A stretch of 64,000 bases of DNA, taken from assembly GCA_965277855.1 (NCBI GenBank), contig OZ255847.1:3596001-3660000 (forward strand). The letters are read 5' to 3'. The DNA comes from Bog-105 sp965277855 (GTDB lineage Bacteria; Acidobacteriota; Terriglobia; Bryobacterales; Bryobacteraceae). The position numbers were made by a program, and so were the translations under genes. Below are positions 7,988-16,536 of this stretch, piece by piece (within the stretch, counting starts at the first letter, position 1; each line of letters starts with the position of its first letter). The notes under the pieces were generated by a model, which saw only the letters and a list, made by a program, of their open reading frames with translations, did no database searches and had not been told where the DNA came from.

Positions 7988-10900
7988 ATGCTCTCTTTAG
8001 TGGTTCAAGGCTGGCGTTCCTGGCTGCATGCAAAGAGTGTCGCCGTTCTAGCCATACTGGCACTCGCCTTGGGTGTCGGTTCGGCTACGGCTATCTACAC
8101 CGTCGTCCAATCCGTTCTTCTGAATCCTCTGCCCTATGCCAATCCCGACCGCTACCTCACCGTACTCGGAACCTGGCGCGGTTTGCCGGACGCCAAATCA
8201 GCCTGGTCATACCCCAACTGCATCGATTTCGAGCACCGGGCCCACACCGTCGAATCTCTCGGATGCGTCAGCAATCGTGACTACAATCTGGTCCTGGGCG
8301 ATCAGGCCATACACGCCGAGTCCGAGCAGGTGTCGCCCTCTTTTGTTCGCTCACTCGGTGTGCCGCTCCAAAGCGGATCCTGGTTCAGCTCCAGCCCGAG
8401 CGACTTGCACACCGCCGTCATCTCGCATTCGCTCTGGACGAGAATCGGCTCTCCTACCAACCCGGCCGGCAAGCGGCTCTTCATCAACTCCATACCTTAC
8501 GCCATCGCTGGAGTCGCACCAACCTGGTTTCGCTTTCCCGTTAATAACCCCACGGTCGACCTCTGGTTGCCGCTCGATCCCGTCCGCGGCGAGCGGTCCA
8601 ACCGTGAGTTCAAGTTCATGGAATGCTTCGCCAAACGGAAGCCAGGCGTCACCAACGCGCAGGTTGATGCCGATATGAAGCGCATCGCCGCCGAACTGGA
8701 GCGCGAACATCCCGACAGCGAACAGAATCACACCGCAACCGTACGTCCTCTGCTAGCCGACACCGTTAAGGCCGTCCGCCCCAGTCTGCTTTTTCTGCTT
8801 GCCGCGGCCGCTGCCTTGCTCCTCATCGCATGTGGCAACGTGGCCGGCTTGTTGCTGGCCCGCTCTGTCGGCCGCAGTAAGGAAACCGCCATGCGTGTTG
8901 CCCTCGGTGCTACGCCTTGGCAGCTCGTTATCCAGTACCTGGCTGAAGGTCTCTTCGTCTCCATTTTTGCCGCTGCCCTAGGTATCGCGCTCAGCGTTAG
9001 TCTCACGAAAATCGTTCTCTGGCTAGCTGCCGATAGTCTCCCGCGTGCCTCTGCAGTTGCCGTCGACTGGCACTCCGTATTCTTTGCGCTTCTCCTCGCT
9101 TTGGTTTGTGGCGTTCTCTTGAGCTTGGCCCCTCTCTGGCAGGCTGCTCGTACCGCCCCCAATTCCGTTCTTACCAGCGGCGTACGTGCCTCCGCCAGCG
9201 TCACGACACGCCGCTTGCTTAGCGGCTTCGTGATTGGCGAAATTGCGCTCTCTTTCGCCTTGCTTGCAGTCGCTGCCTTGTGCCTCCAGCATCTGGGCAT
9301 CCTGTTTCATCGCGACCCCGGTTTTGATCCGAACCATGTCACGAATTTCCAAACGTTCCCCCCGCTCGCTAAATACCAGGACTCGCCATCACTAACCGCT
9401 TACCAGTCGAGGCTTCTTGCCGCAGTCGCTAGAATCCCGTCCGTCGAGTCCGTCGGCTTTACCAACGTGCTGCCCCTCAGCAGCAATAAGGTCGACATTG
9501 TAGCCGTTCCTGATGGCCGGCCGATCAAGGGTTTCAATTTCACACAACTGGTCAAGCTGTACGATTACGAGTTCCGCTGCGTCAGTCCCGGCTATCTGGA
9601 AGCTATGCGCATTCCGCTCCGCGCGGGCAGCTATCTCCCGGATGTTGCGTCCGACGCTAAGGTGCTACCCGCGATTGTCAGCGAAACCGTCGCCCATAAA
9701 CTCTGGCCTCATCAAAGCCCCTTGGGTCACTCCCTCCAAATCGGGGACATCAAAATGCCCATCCGCGTCGTTGGCGTCGTCGGCGATGTGCAGGACGCTC
9801 TAACCGATCCCTCGGGCGGCCACATCTACGTCTCATATAAAACTGTTTGGCTTCGTATCTTCACCATGGGCTGGGCCGTACGTACTCGCTCCGCCGACCC
9901 GCAGCTTGCGGACAACATTCGCCGGGCCGTTCGATCCGTCGACCCCGGCCAATCCACCTTCGCCGTCCAGCCCATGACCGAGTTGGTTCAAAATTCCCTC
10001 AGCCGCGAAAAACTGCAATCGTCCGTCGTTTCTTTCTTTGGAGCTTCCGCACTCCTGCTCTCCATCCTCGGGATTTACGGAGTCATGTCTTATTCCGTTC
10101 GCCAGCGCATCCCGGAAATGAGCACGCGCCTCGCACTAGGCGCAACCGGCAACCATCTCATCAGGCTCGTCGTCACCACCGCCGGCAAAATGGCGCTCGC
10201 CGGTATCTTAATCGGCCTCGTCATCACCTTCGCTGTATCCGGCCTGTTGACCTACTTGAATATTTCCGTCAATCACGCGCCGCCGTTCCTGGCCGCTGGC
10301 TCCTTCATAGGCTTTGCCACGCTGCTCTCGTCCGCTTTTCCGGCCCTGGTCTCCGCCCGCCTTTCGCCCGCGCTCGCCGCCGGCAATCCCGCCGAATCCA
10401 TTTGGAACCGAACCCGCCAAAGTTACACGCGCTTTTCTCAAGCGGTCTCAGGCTGGGCCTCGCCTCCAGAGGTGGGACACGCCGCCGAAACTGCGCTGCT
10501 GGCCGAAATAGCGGACACTACGCGAGACGCCGACTCCTTCGACGACGCAATGACGGCCGCCCTCGTCATCGTCACCAAGACTCTCAACGCATCATCTGCT
10601 ACTCTCCTGATTCGCCGCTCCGCCGATTTGCCCTTTCATCGCCTCGCCTCCGTACCCGATAACTCGATCGATTTATCGCTTCCGGCCGACGCGCTTCTGC
10701 TCACCCGGCTGGAGCACTACTATCCCGCGCTTCCCATCTCTGTCGGCGACCTCGACGTGCTTCATCGCTGGTCTCAAGAAAAAGCCCAGATGCGCATCGA
10801 CGAGGTCCGAACTTTAACTAAAATCGGACCCGCCGTGGCCGTTCCAGTGACCGTTGCGAACTGGACCGTTGGCATTCTCTTCGTGTCTCCTCCGCGCGAT

Positions 10901-11743
10901 GCGCCCGGCTTCGCTCCTTCCGAAATGCGGCTGCTGCGCAGTGTCGCCGCTCAATTTGCCCTGATGCTCGAAAACTCGCGGCTCACAGGTCGCATTCTCG
11001 AGCAGGAGCGTTTTCGCCGCGAAATGGCGGTAGCCGCAGAAGTGCAGCAGCGCTTGTTTCCCGAACGCCCACCCGACTTCAGATCAGGCCATCTGGCGGC
11101 CTATTGTCTTCCGGCCCGCGGCGTCGGCGGCGACTACTATGATTTCCTGCGCCTAGATCCGAATCAGATCGGCATCGCCTTGGCCGATGTGGCTGGGAAG
11201 GGAATTGCCGCCGCTCTGGTCATGTCGGTCGTGCAGGCCTCTTTGCGCAGCCTGGCCGAAAGCGAAGGTGTCGCACCTGCTCGCCTGGCGGCACACATGA
11301 ATCGCCTGCTCTGCGCTTCCACCGGACCCAGTAGCTACGCCACTTTCTTCTACGCCACCTTTGACGAAACCACCCGCCGCCTTACCTATGTCAACGGCGG
11401 CCACAATCCCCCGTTTCTCCTGCGCAACTCGAAAGCCCATACCATCGAGGAACTCTCCATCGGCGGCATCATTATCGGCATGTTTCCACCCGCAGTCTTC
11501 GAACAGGCGTCCGTCGACCTCGAACCCGGCGATGTCCTGCTAGCTTTTACAGACGGCGTTTCCGAAGCCCACGACCCGAACGAAGAAGAGTTCGGCGAAG
11601 AGCGGCTTCAGGATTTACTGCGGAAGCACGCTCACCTCAGCGTCGACGACATGTCCGGCCAGATCACCACAGACTTGCAAACGTGGATGGCTGATGCGCC
11701 GCAGCACGACGATTTGACTTTCATTCTCCTCAAAATCAGGTAA
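7988..11743 (+). CDS. MacB/FtsX-like ABC permease fused to GAF and SpoIIE/PP2C phosphatase domains
   Basis: This is a single open frame of 1251 residues with no break. Residues 1-800 are a duplicated MacB-type permease: a first helix (V-L-A-I-L-A-L-A-L-G-V-G), a periplasmic MacB-PCD, an FtsX block (A-C-G-N-V-A-G-L-L-L-A-R at about 280), a further helix, a second PCD and a second FtsX block (G-I-Y-G-V-M-S-Y-S-V-R-Q-R at about 695). Then come a cytoplasmic GAF-like segment (about 840-1000), a short coiled linker and a full SpoIIE/RsbU-type phosphatase: A-E-V-Q-Q-R-L-F-P near 1017, G-G-D-Y-Y-D-F near 1046, D-V-A-G-K-G near 1065, N-G-G-H-N-P-P near 1137, T-D-G-V-S-E-A near 1189 and Q-H-D-D-L-T near 1239, so the metal-binding aspartates are present. 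It lacks the N-terminal prefix domain seen in the ADOP at 13681. The inferred role is a membrane mechanosensor or transporter-like sensor controlling a PP2C phosphatase in partner switching. Confidence 0.93.
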   Translation: MLSLVVQGWRSWLHAKSVAVLAILALALGVGSATAIYTVVQSVLLNPLPYANPDRYLTVLGTWRGLPDAKSAWSYPNCIDFEHRAHTVESLGCVSNRDYNLVLGDQAIHAESEQVSPSFVRSLGVPLQSGSWFSSSPSDLHTAVISHSLWTRIGSPTNPAGKRLFINSIPYAIAGVAPTWFRFPVNNPTVDLWLPLDPVRGERSNREFKFMECFAKRKPGVTNAQVDADMKRIAAELEREHPDSEQNHTATVRPLLADTVKAVRPSLLFLLAAAAALLLIACGNVAGLLLARSVGRSKETAMRVALGATPWQLVIQYLAEGLFVSIFAAALGIALSVSLTKIVLWLAADSLPRASAVAVDWHSVFFALLLALVCGVLLSLAPLWQAARTAPNSVLTSGVRASASVTTRRLLSGFVIGEIALSFALLAVAALCLQHLGILFHRDPGFDPNHVTNFQTFPPLAKYQDSPSLTAYQSRLLAAVARIPSVESVGFTNVLPLSSNKVDIVAVPDGRPIKGFNFTQLVKLYDYEFRCVSPGYLEAMRIPLRAGSYLPDVASDAKVLPAIVSETVAHKLWPHQSPLGHSLQIGDIKMPIRVVGVVGDVQDALTDPSGGHIYVSYKTVWLRIFTMGWAVRTRSADPQLADNIRRAVRSVDPGQSTFAVQPMTELVQNSLSREKLQSSVVSFFGASALLLSILGIYGVMSYSVRQRIPEMSTRLALGATGNHLIRLVVTTAGKMALAGILIGLVITFAVSGLLTYLNISVNHAPPFLAAGSFIGFATLLSSAFPALVSARLSPALAAGNPAESIWNRTRQSYTRFSQAVSGWASPPEVGHAAETALLAEIADTTRDADSFDDAMTAALVIVTKTLNASSATLLIRRSADLPFHRLASVPDNSIDLSLPADALLLTRLEHYYPALPISVGDLDVLHRWSQEKAQMRIDEVRTLTKIGPAVAVPVTVANWTVGILFVSPPRDAPGFAPSEMRLLRSVAAQFALMLENSRLTGRILEQERFRREMAVAAEVQQRLFPERPPDFRSGHLAAYCLPARGVGGDYYDFLRLDPNQIGIALADVAGKGIAAALVMSVVQASLRSLAESEGVAPARLAAHMNRLLCASTGPSSYATFFYATFDETTRRLTYVNGGHNPPFLLRNSKAHTIEELSIGGIIIGMFPPAVFEQASVDLEPGDVLLAFTDGVSEAHDPNEEEFGEERLQDLLRKHAHLSVDDMSGQITTDLQTWMADAPQHDDLTFILLKIR

Positions 11744-11747
11744 TTGT

Positions 11748-11799
11748 GATGTCATGATGATTAGTGTGACTTGACATCAAATCCAAATTCCTTTATCCT
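11748..11799 (+). promoter_or_regulatory. vapBC-type promoter with overlapping inverted repeat
   Basis: A strong sigma-70-like promoter is seen: TTGACA at 11771-11776, a 17-base spacer and TATCCT at 11794-11799. A 7-base inverted repeat, GATGTCA at 11748-11754 and TGACATC at 11772-11778, overlaps the -35 box and is a good candidate operator for antitoxin autorepression. The -10 box ends six bases before the antitoxin ATG at 11806, so transcription would start on or next to the start codon, giving a leaderless message. Confidence 0.6.
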
Positions 11800-11805
11800 C
11801 TTCTC

Positions 11806-12036
11806 ATGCGCACCACTCTCGACATCGACGAAGACATCCTCCGGCTAGCTAAGGCCCTATCGCACCAGCGCGAGCAGAGTTTGGGTCGTGTCGTCTCCGA
11901 TTTGGTCCGCCAGGCCGTCCGTCCGGCATCCCAATCAGCCCCACGCGAGGGGCAAATCCCCTGTCTCCCGCGCAAGCCCGGTGCCCAGCCCGTCACATCC
12001 ACGGCTGTCAAGGAACTGCTTGAAGCGGAGATTTGA
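11806..12036 (+). CDS. VapB-like ribbon-helix-helix antitoxin
   Basis: The 76-residue protein starts M-R-T-T-L-D-I-D-E-D-I-L-R-L-A-K-A-L, the classic beta-strand and first helix of the type II antitoxin DNA-binding fold, continues with a second helix (L-G-R-V-V-S-D-L-V-R-Q-A) and ends in a disordered, proline-rich tail that would wrap the toxin. It is followed after 21 bases by a PIN-domain gene, the usual VapBC order. There is no Shine-Dalgarno sequence before the ATG, in line with the leaderless promoter described just upstream. Family assignment rests on the fold pattern and the partner. Confidence 0.85.
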   Translation: MRTTLDIDEDILRLAKALSHQREQSLGRVVSDLVRQAVRPASQSAPREGQIPCLPRKPGAQPVTSTAVKELLEAEI

Positions 12037-12057
12037 ATCAGGGTGATCTAAACTGTT

Positions 12058-12501
12058 TTGCCTGGCCTTCTCGACGTAAACGCCCTCATCGCCCTGATCG
12101 ACTCCGACCATGTGGACCACTCCACGATGGAAGTCTGGTTTCTACGTCACCATCAGGCAGGCTGGGCCACTTGCCCGCTCACCGAAAACGGCGTAATACG
12201 GGTACTCTCGCAGCCCACCTACCCCAGCGGCCAGCGCACTCCCGCCGAAGTTGTCCAGATTCTCGGCGCCCTCAAGAACGCCTTCCGCTCCACTTACACC
12301 TTCTGGCCTGACGCCCTTTCCCTAACCAACGACGAGATCTTTGACGCTCCCATGATCGTCAGTTCCCGCCAGGTCACCGACGCCTACCTTCTCGGCCTGG
12401 CCCGGCATCACGACGCAACTCTTGTCAGCTTCGACCGCTCCCTCGCCTGGCAAGCCATCCGCGGCGGCTCGAAGGCGCTCGTCCAACTTCCGCGCAATTA
12501 A
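12058..12501 (+). CDS. VapC-like PIN-domain ribonuclease toxin
   Basis: This 147-residue protein should be an Mg-dependent endoribonuclease inhibited by the preceding antitoxin. The PIN acidic residues are visible: D in L-L-D-V-N-A-L-I near the N-terminus, E in P-L-T-E-N-G-V-I-R at about 42, D in V-T-D-A-Y-L-L-G-L-A near 108 and D in L-V-S-F-D-R-S-L near 127. The start is a TTG at 12058; no in-frame ATG gives a complete domain and the codon upstream is a stop. The last 41 codons are part of a 157-bp direct repeat whose second copy lies at 16380-16536, but this copy is the complete gene. Confidence 0.87.
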   Translation: MPGLLDVNALIALIDSDHVDHSTMEVWFLRHHQAGWATCPLTENGVIRVLSQPTYPSGQRTPAEVVQILGALKNAFRSTYTFWPDALSLTNDEIFDAPMIVSSRQVTDAYLLGLARHHDATLVSFDRSLAWQAIRGGSKALVQLPRN

Positions 12502-12533
12502 CTCCGCGACTCCTCGCAGAGCGCATTCCGCAC
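12377..12533. repeat. 157-bp direct repeat, left copy
   Basis: Bases 12377-12533 match 16380-16536 with two differences that I can see (12461 versus 16464 and 12512 versus 16515), about 98.7 percent identity. The repeat covers the end of the VapC-like gene and, on the other strand, the last codons of the TPR gene that ends at 16501. The left copy completes VapC; its remnant of the TPR gene end (12502-12533) is cut off at 12534. Confidence 0.93.
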
Positions 12534-12593
12534 TCGCTGGCAAAAAAGGACGCTTGCGACGAGTGCCGCTTAGTTAACACCGTACTGGAGGGC

Positions 12594-12951
12594 TTAGCGC
12601 GGCGGCTTCGCGCGCCGTTTGCGCGTCTCCGGGACCTCGATAAAGTCCCGACCGCCCGGCGGCAAGCGCCGCAACCGTTCCTGAATTTCGCCCGCCTTGG
12701 CCCGGAGCAGCGCCCAGCGATTCCAACCAAGGATCAGGAGCGCGACCGAGCGGCTCGTTAAGTTCTGCTAGGCCGGCACGCTTTGGTCGCACGAGACGAG
12801 AACGTCGAACCCTCCCGCTTCGGCGGCGTCGAGCGAACGTCCGTTTTCAAGCTCGGCCGCCCACCTCGAAGGCGGTCGCGACCTCGCGTTCCGGGCGCAG
12901 GAAGCGTGCCAAACCCTGCGGCACGTTGTTATTGAATAGGACCTTCGACAT
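12594..12951 (-). pseudogene. DUF5615 (PIN-like) toxin, broken by frameshift and stop
   Basis: Read on the minus strand, the frame begins M-S-K-V-L-F-N-N-N-V-P at 12951, overlapping the DUF433 stop by 23 bases, and runs into a stop after about 34 residues. Shifting frame near 12849-12867 continues the family pattern: A-E-L-E-N-G-R-S-L-D-A-A-E, then F-D-V-L-V-S-C-D-Q-S, then Q-N-L-T-S-R-S-V-A-L-L-I-L, then W-A-L-L-R and a basic tail to 12594. A TAG at 12768-12770 sits just before the Q-N-L motif, where this family usually has tyrosine or glutamine. Two lesions in about 115 codons make it a non-functional toxin. DUF5615 proteins are predicted PIN-like nucleases paired with DUF433 antitoxins. 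Confidence 0.85.
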
Positions 12952-13171
12952 ATCCCCTTCCGACGGCAAACGCAAGAACGGTTTGAATGTCGGAGGGGGA
13001 AACGGAGGGAAACTGCTCGTGGATCTCAGCCACGCTCAACCCGTCGTCGAAGTTCTCCACAATCGCGTCGGGCGTAATGCGAAGACCGCGAATGGTGGGC
13101 GCGCCATGCAATTTCTCCGCGTCGTATTCGACGATCGGGCACGCTCTCCAGTCAATGTCGGTTCGAATCAT
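12929..13171 (-). CDS. DUF433-family antitoxin
   Basis: The 80-residue protein starts at the ATG at 13171, preceded at good distance by GGGGAGG (13182-13188); the open frame extends farther upstream, but the family homology begins at M-I-R-T-D-I-D-W. The signature I-V-E-Y-D, then A-P-T-I-R-G-L-R-I-T-P-D-A-I-V, then L-S-V-A-E-I-H-E-Q-F-P and S-D-I-Q-T-V-L-A-F-A is typical DUF433, a small winged-helix-like DNA-binding protein acting as antitoxin or repressor for DUF5615. It appears intact while its toxin partner downstream is broken. Confidence 0.85.
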   Translation of the reverse strand: MIRTDIDWRACPIVEYDAEKLHGAPTIRGLRITPDAIVENFDDGLSVAEIHEQFPSVSPSDIQTVLAFAVGRGYVEGPIQ

Positions 13172-13335
13172 CGGAGCCTGCCCTCCCCATCCTAACGCTT
13201 TGGAAGCCGCGCGGCCAGCGAGGTTTGAATTGTGGGTTTCGGGATTGGGCTCCAACGTAAACTCGATCACGCCTTTGCGGCTTCCTGGACCCATAACCAG
13301 CTACCCATAGCCAGCTTTGATAATATTGGATCGTC

Positions 13336-13671
13336 ATGCCAAAACACCAGAATGATCGCCTTCAAGGGACTTTGGACATGTTGATACTCAAGGTTCTCGC
13401 CAAATCGACTGCATCGCATGGATATGCCATTGCGCAGCGAATTCATGGGTTGACCGTTGATCGGCTGCGGATCGAAGAAGGATCGTTGTATCCAGCGCTG
13501 CACCGGATGACCAACGACAAATGGCTGAAGGCGGAGTGGGGCGTGACCGAGACAAATCGCAAGGCCCGATTCTACAAAATCACTGCCCTTGGCCTGCGGC
13601 AACTGGAACAAGAACAGAACCGCTGGGTGGAACTTACCAACTCCGTGGCCCAGGTCTTGAACCTCGCTTAA
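13336..13671 (+). CDS. PadR family transcriptional regulator
   Basis: This 111-residue winged-helix protein has the PadR pattern: L-Q-G-T-L-D-M-L-I-L-K-V-L, then H-G-Y-A-I-A-Q-R-I, then E-E-G-S-L-Y-P-A-L-H-R-M and the wing A-R-F-Y-K-I-T-A-L-G. Acidobacteria typically place such a regulator directly before an ADOP permease, as here (9 bases to the next start, with an AAGGAG ribosome site between). The gene itself is intact although the permease it accompanies is frameshifted. The interval 13172-13335 separates it from the divergent DUF433 gene and must hold both promoters. Confidence 0.92.
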   Translation: MPKHQNDRLQGTLDMLILKVLAKSTASHGYAIAQRIHGLTVDRLRIEEGSLYPALHRMTNDKWLKAEWGVTETNRKARFYKITALGLRQLEQEQNRWVELTNSVAQVLNLA

Positions 13672-13680
13672 GGAGCGCGG

Positions 13681-16344
13681 ATGTCTTTCTTTACCAAACT
13701 CTGGAACAGCATCTCATCACGGAAATTAAATGCCGAGATACAGCAAGAGATCGAGACACATTTGGCGTTGCTTGAGGATGAGGCTCGTACAAAAGGGCTC
13801 AACCCGCACGACGCTCAGATGGACGTCCGGCAACTTTTTGGCAATCAGGGCAAGCACTTTGAGAACACCCGGGATACAAACCTCTCTGACCGGCTGGACG
13901 ACCTCGCCCACGACGTACGCTTTGCTTGGCGTCAGATGCGCCGGAACCGCGGATTTACCAGCGTCGCTGTCTTGGTGATTGGCCTCGGCATCGGCTCTGT
14001 GACGACCATCTTCAGCTTGGTCAATGCCGTTCTGATTCGCTCGCTCCCTTACACCGATACTGAGCGCCTGGTTTACCTCTGGACTCCCAATCCGCTATTA
14101 GGAACGACCGTCCCGAGAGAACTCGCACCGAGTTCCCGGACTTTTATGAATGGCAGCGGACGAACCACTCGTTCTCCTCTCTCGCCATGGTCAATCAAAG
14201 AATGGTCAATTTGGCGCATGCCAATGGTGTCAAGCGAATCGCCGGCGCATTTGTCACGGGGAACTTTTTTGAAACCCTGGGTGCCAAGTCGAAGATAGGC
14301 CGAACCATTACTCAAGAAGACGATGAGCCTGGTCACGACGACGTTGCGGTTGTCAGTGACTCGCTTTGGCATGAACAGTTCGGCGGAAGGCCGGACGCAA
14401 TCGGAAAGGTGCTGGTTCTCGACCGGAAACAGTATGCCGTGATTGGAGTGATGCCGGATTCCTTCGGATATCCATTCGATGGAGACATTCCTCTGGTTAG
14501 GCCCGGCTTCCGGCGCACTGAGGTATGGATTCCGCTCGCTCTTAATGCCGCCAGAAAAACAGATCGAACGAATTTCGACAACGTTGACGCGGCGATAGGC
14601 CGCCTTCGTCCAGGCGTCTCTGTTAAGCAAGCTCAAGCGGATCTCACAGTCACTGAGAAGCGATTGAATGTCCTGAATCCAGCCGGCCCAATGCAGGGCT
14701 GGCTAGCCCTTGTTGTCCCATTCACGGAGACGATTCTCGGCCCGGTAACCAAGATGTTATGGCTGCTCATGGCCGCAGTTGGGCTGGTCCTCATGATTGC
14801 GTGCGGGAACGTGGCCAACCTGCTGCTAGCTCGTGTCACCGGCCGACTCTCCGAGATTGCTCTTCGTGCCCGGGCTTGGCGCCGGCCGCAACCGCATCCT
14901 GAGGCAACTGCTTACTGAATCAATGTTGCTGGCTCTCCTCGGCGGCGCAGCCGGACTGGCCGCTACTTTCGGCTCCGTTCGCCTCCTTGCGGAAATAAAC
15001 CCGGGAAACATTCCGCGTTTCGATCAAATCTCGGTGAACCTACCCGTTCTGACCATGGCGATCGCGGTTTCCGTGGTGAGCGGCGTGCTGTTTGGTCTCG
15101 CGCCAATGATTGCTGCCTCGAAAACAAATCTCGGCGAGCTGCTGAAAAGTGGCAATCGAGGGATGACTGGCACCTCAAACCGTCTTCGGCACGCACTGAT
15201 TGTTGCAGAGGTTGCGCTCGCCTTCGTTTTGCTAACCGGCGCCACTTTACTGATTCGCTCTGACATCGAGCTGCAAGCGGAGAATTCAGGCTTTTCCAGT
15301 TCTACATTAACGATGAATCTGCCGCTGGACGGCCGCTACAGCAAGCCTGAGCAAAGAACAGGATTCTTCTTACAGTTTCTAGAGAAGGTCAGGTATTTAC
15401 CGGGAGTCGTGAGCGCAGGAGCTACCAGCGATCTGCCCCTGGACCACTCTGAGAGCCTCGGTGACGTGGAGATCAAGGGATTCGGCAAACCGAAAAGCCT
15501 GATCGATACAAGGTGGATAACGCCTGGATATTTCGAAGCGCTTGGTCTGCCTCTTTTGGCAGGGCGTCCCTTCAATGAGCATGACATAAAAAATGTCGCT
15601 TCCGCTGTGATTGTCAATCAGGCGTTTGTGAAAGGGTTTATGCACGGTCGAGACCCGTTGACCGTGCAAGTTCGATCGGGCTCTAATCTTTCGAGCCGGC
15701 GGTGGGCTTTAGTCGTTGGAGTGGTTGGCAACATCAGGCACTCCTCACTGGAAGAAAAACCGCGGCCGGAGTATTTTCAACCATATCGGCCCAACTTCGA
15801 TGCCTGGAACTTGCACTTCGCAGCAAGATTGCGAGTGCCGGAAGAGATCGCGATTGAATCAGTACGCAAAACCCTACACGATCTCGATCCCACACTGGCA
15901 TTGGACGATGTTCGGACAATGAAAGAGCGCATGACTGAAGCAAACGCGCGGCGGCGCTTTCAAACGGTCCTTCTGGTAACGTTCGCCATCATCGCCGTAT
16001 TCCTAGCCATGATCGGTATCTACGGCGTAATCGCATTCTCGGTCCGCCAGCGCACAACAGAGATCGGTCTCCGTATGGCTCTGGGTGCATCATCGCAGCA
16101 GGTGCTGGTGATGGTGGTGCGGCACGGCCTCAAACTTGTTGCAACCGGACTAGCCGTCGGCGTTGGAATTGCCTTGCTGTTAATGCGCATTCTCAGCGCA
16201 TGGTTTTATGGCGTAGGTCCCAATGATCCGCTGACGTTTGGGCTGCTACCCTTGCTCGTCTTGGCCGTCTCAGCTTGTGCCTGTTTAATCCCAGCCGCAA
16301 CCGCAAGCCGCGTAGATCCGGCAATTGCTATCAGAAATGAGTAA
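13681..16344 (+). pseudogene. ADOP-type MacB-like permease, two frameshifts
   Basis: The full-length product would be about 885 residues: an N-terminal prefix helix bundle (starts M-S-F-F-T-K-L-W-N-S), a first helix (V-L-V-I-G-L-G-I-G-S-V-T), MacB-PCD, FtsX block (A-C-G-N-V-A-N-L-L-L-A-R), a second PCD and a second FtsX block (G-I-Y-G-V-I-A-F-S-V-R-Q-R). The frame is lost at 14131-14133, where P-S-F-P-D-F-Y-E-W is restored by adding one T, and again in the C-run at 14869-14871, where dropping one C restores the family pattern before L-G-A-G-R. Pieces remain at 13681-14298, 14187-14918 and 14833-16344. Sequencing error is possible, but the neighbouring toxin is also broken. Confidence 0.85.
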
Positions 16345-16379
16345 CACGCTGCATCCTGGTCCCAGATTGAGGGAGGGCT

Positions 16380-16536
16380 CCGACGCCTACCTTCTCGGCC
16401 TGGCCCGGCATCACGACGCAACTCTTGTCAGCTTCGACCGCTCCCTCGCCTGGCAAGCCATCCACGGCGGCTCGAAGGCGCTCGTCCAACTTCCGCGCAA
16501 TTAATTCCGCGACTCCTCGCAGAGCGCATTCCGCAC
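16380..16536. repeat. 157-bp direct repeat, right copy
   Basis: This is the second copy of 12377-12533. It encodes the last 41 VapC residues in frame (with H for R in the I-R-G-G-S motif) but has no gene 5' part, so it is a toxin fragment. On the minus strand it supplies the intact end of the TPR gene (last residues A-L-C-E-E-S-R-N). Confidence 0.93.

Larger units (their letters stand above)
12534..16379. mobile_element. 3.85-kb inserted segment between the direct repeats
   Basis: Between the repeat copies lie a DUF433/DUF5615 pair on the minus strand and a PadR/ADOP pair on the plus strand. Removing one repeat copy and this segment rejoins the VapC and TPR gene ends as adjacent convergent genes, so this interval is best read as an insertion. 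I see no transposase, integrase or terminal inverted repeat. Two of its four genes are broken. Calling it mobile is inference from the junctions; integration of a circular molecule by a single crossover would also leave such repeats. Confidence 0.6.

Noticed and set aside
13141..13171. tRNA-like GTTCGAATC motif
   Set aside because: It lies within the DUF433 start region and no acceptor or anticodon arm can be formed around it.
16380..16503. A second VapC toxin gene
   Set aside because: It is only the final 41 codons, duplicated as part of the 157-bp direct repeat; no start, antitoxin or PIN N-terminal Asp is present.
12377..16536. Phage or integrative element using an att site in a gene 3' end
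   Set aside because: Gene-end repeats recall integrase att sites, but 157 bp is far longer than usual cores and no integrase, excisionase or mobilisation gene is in the insert.
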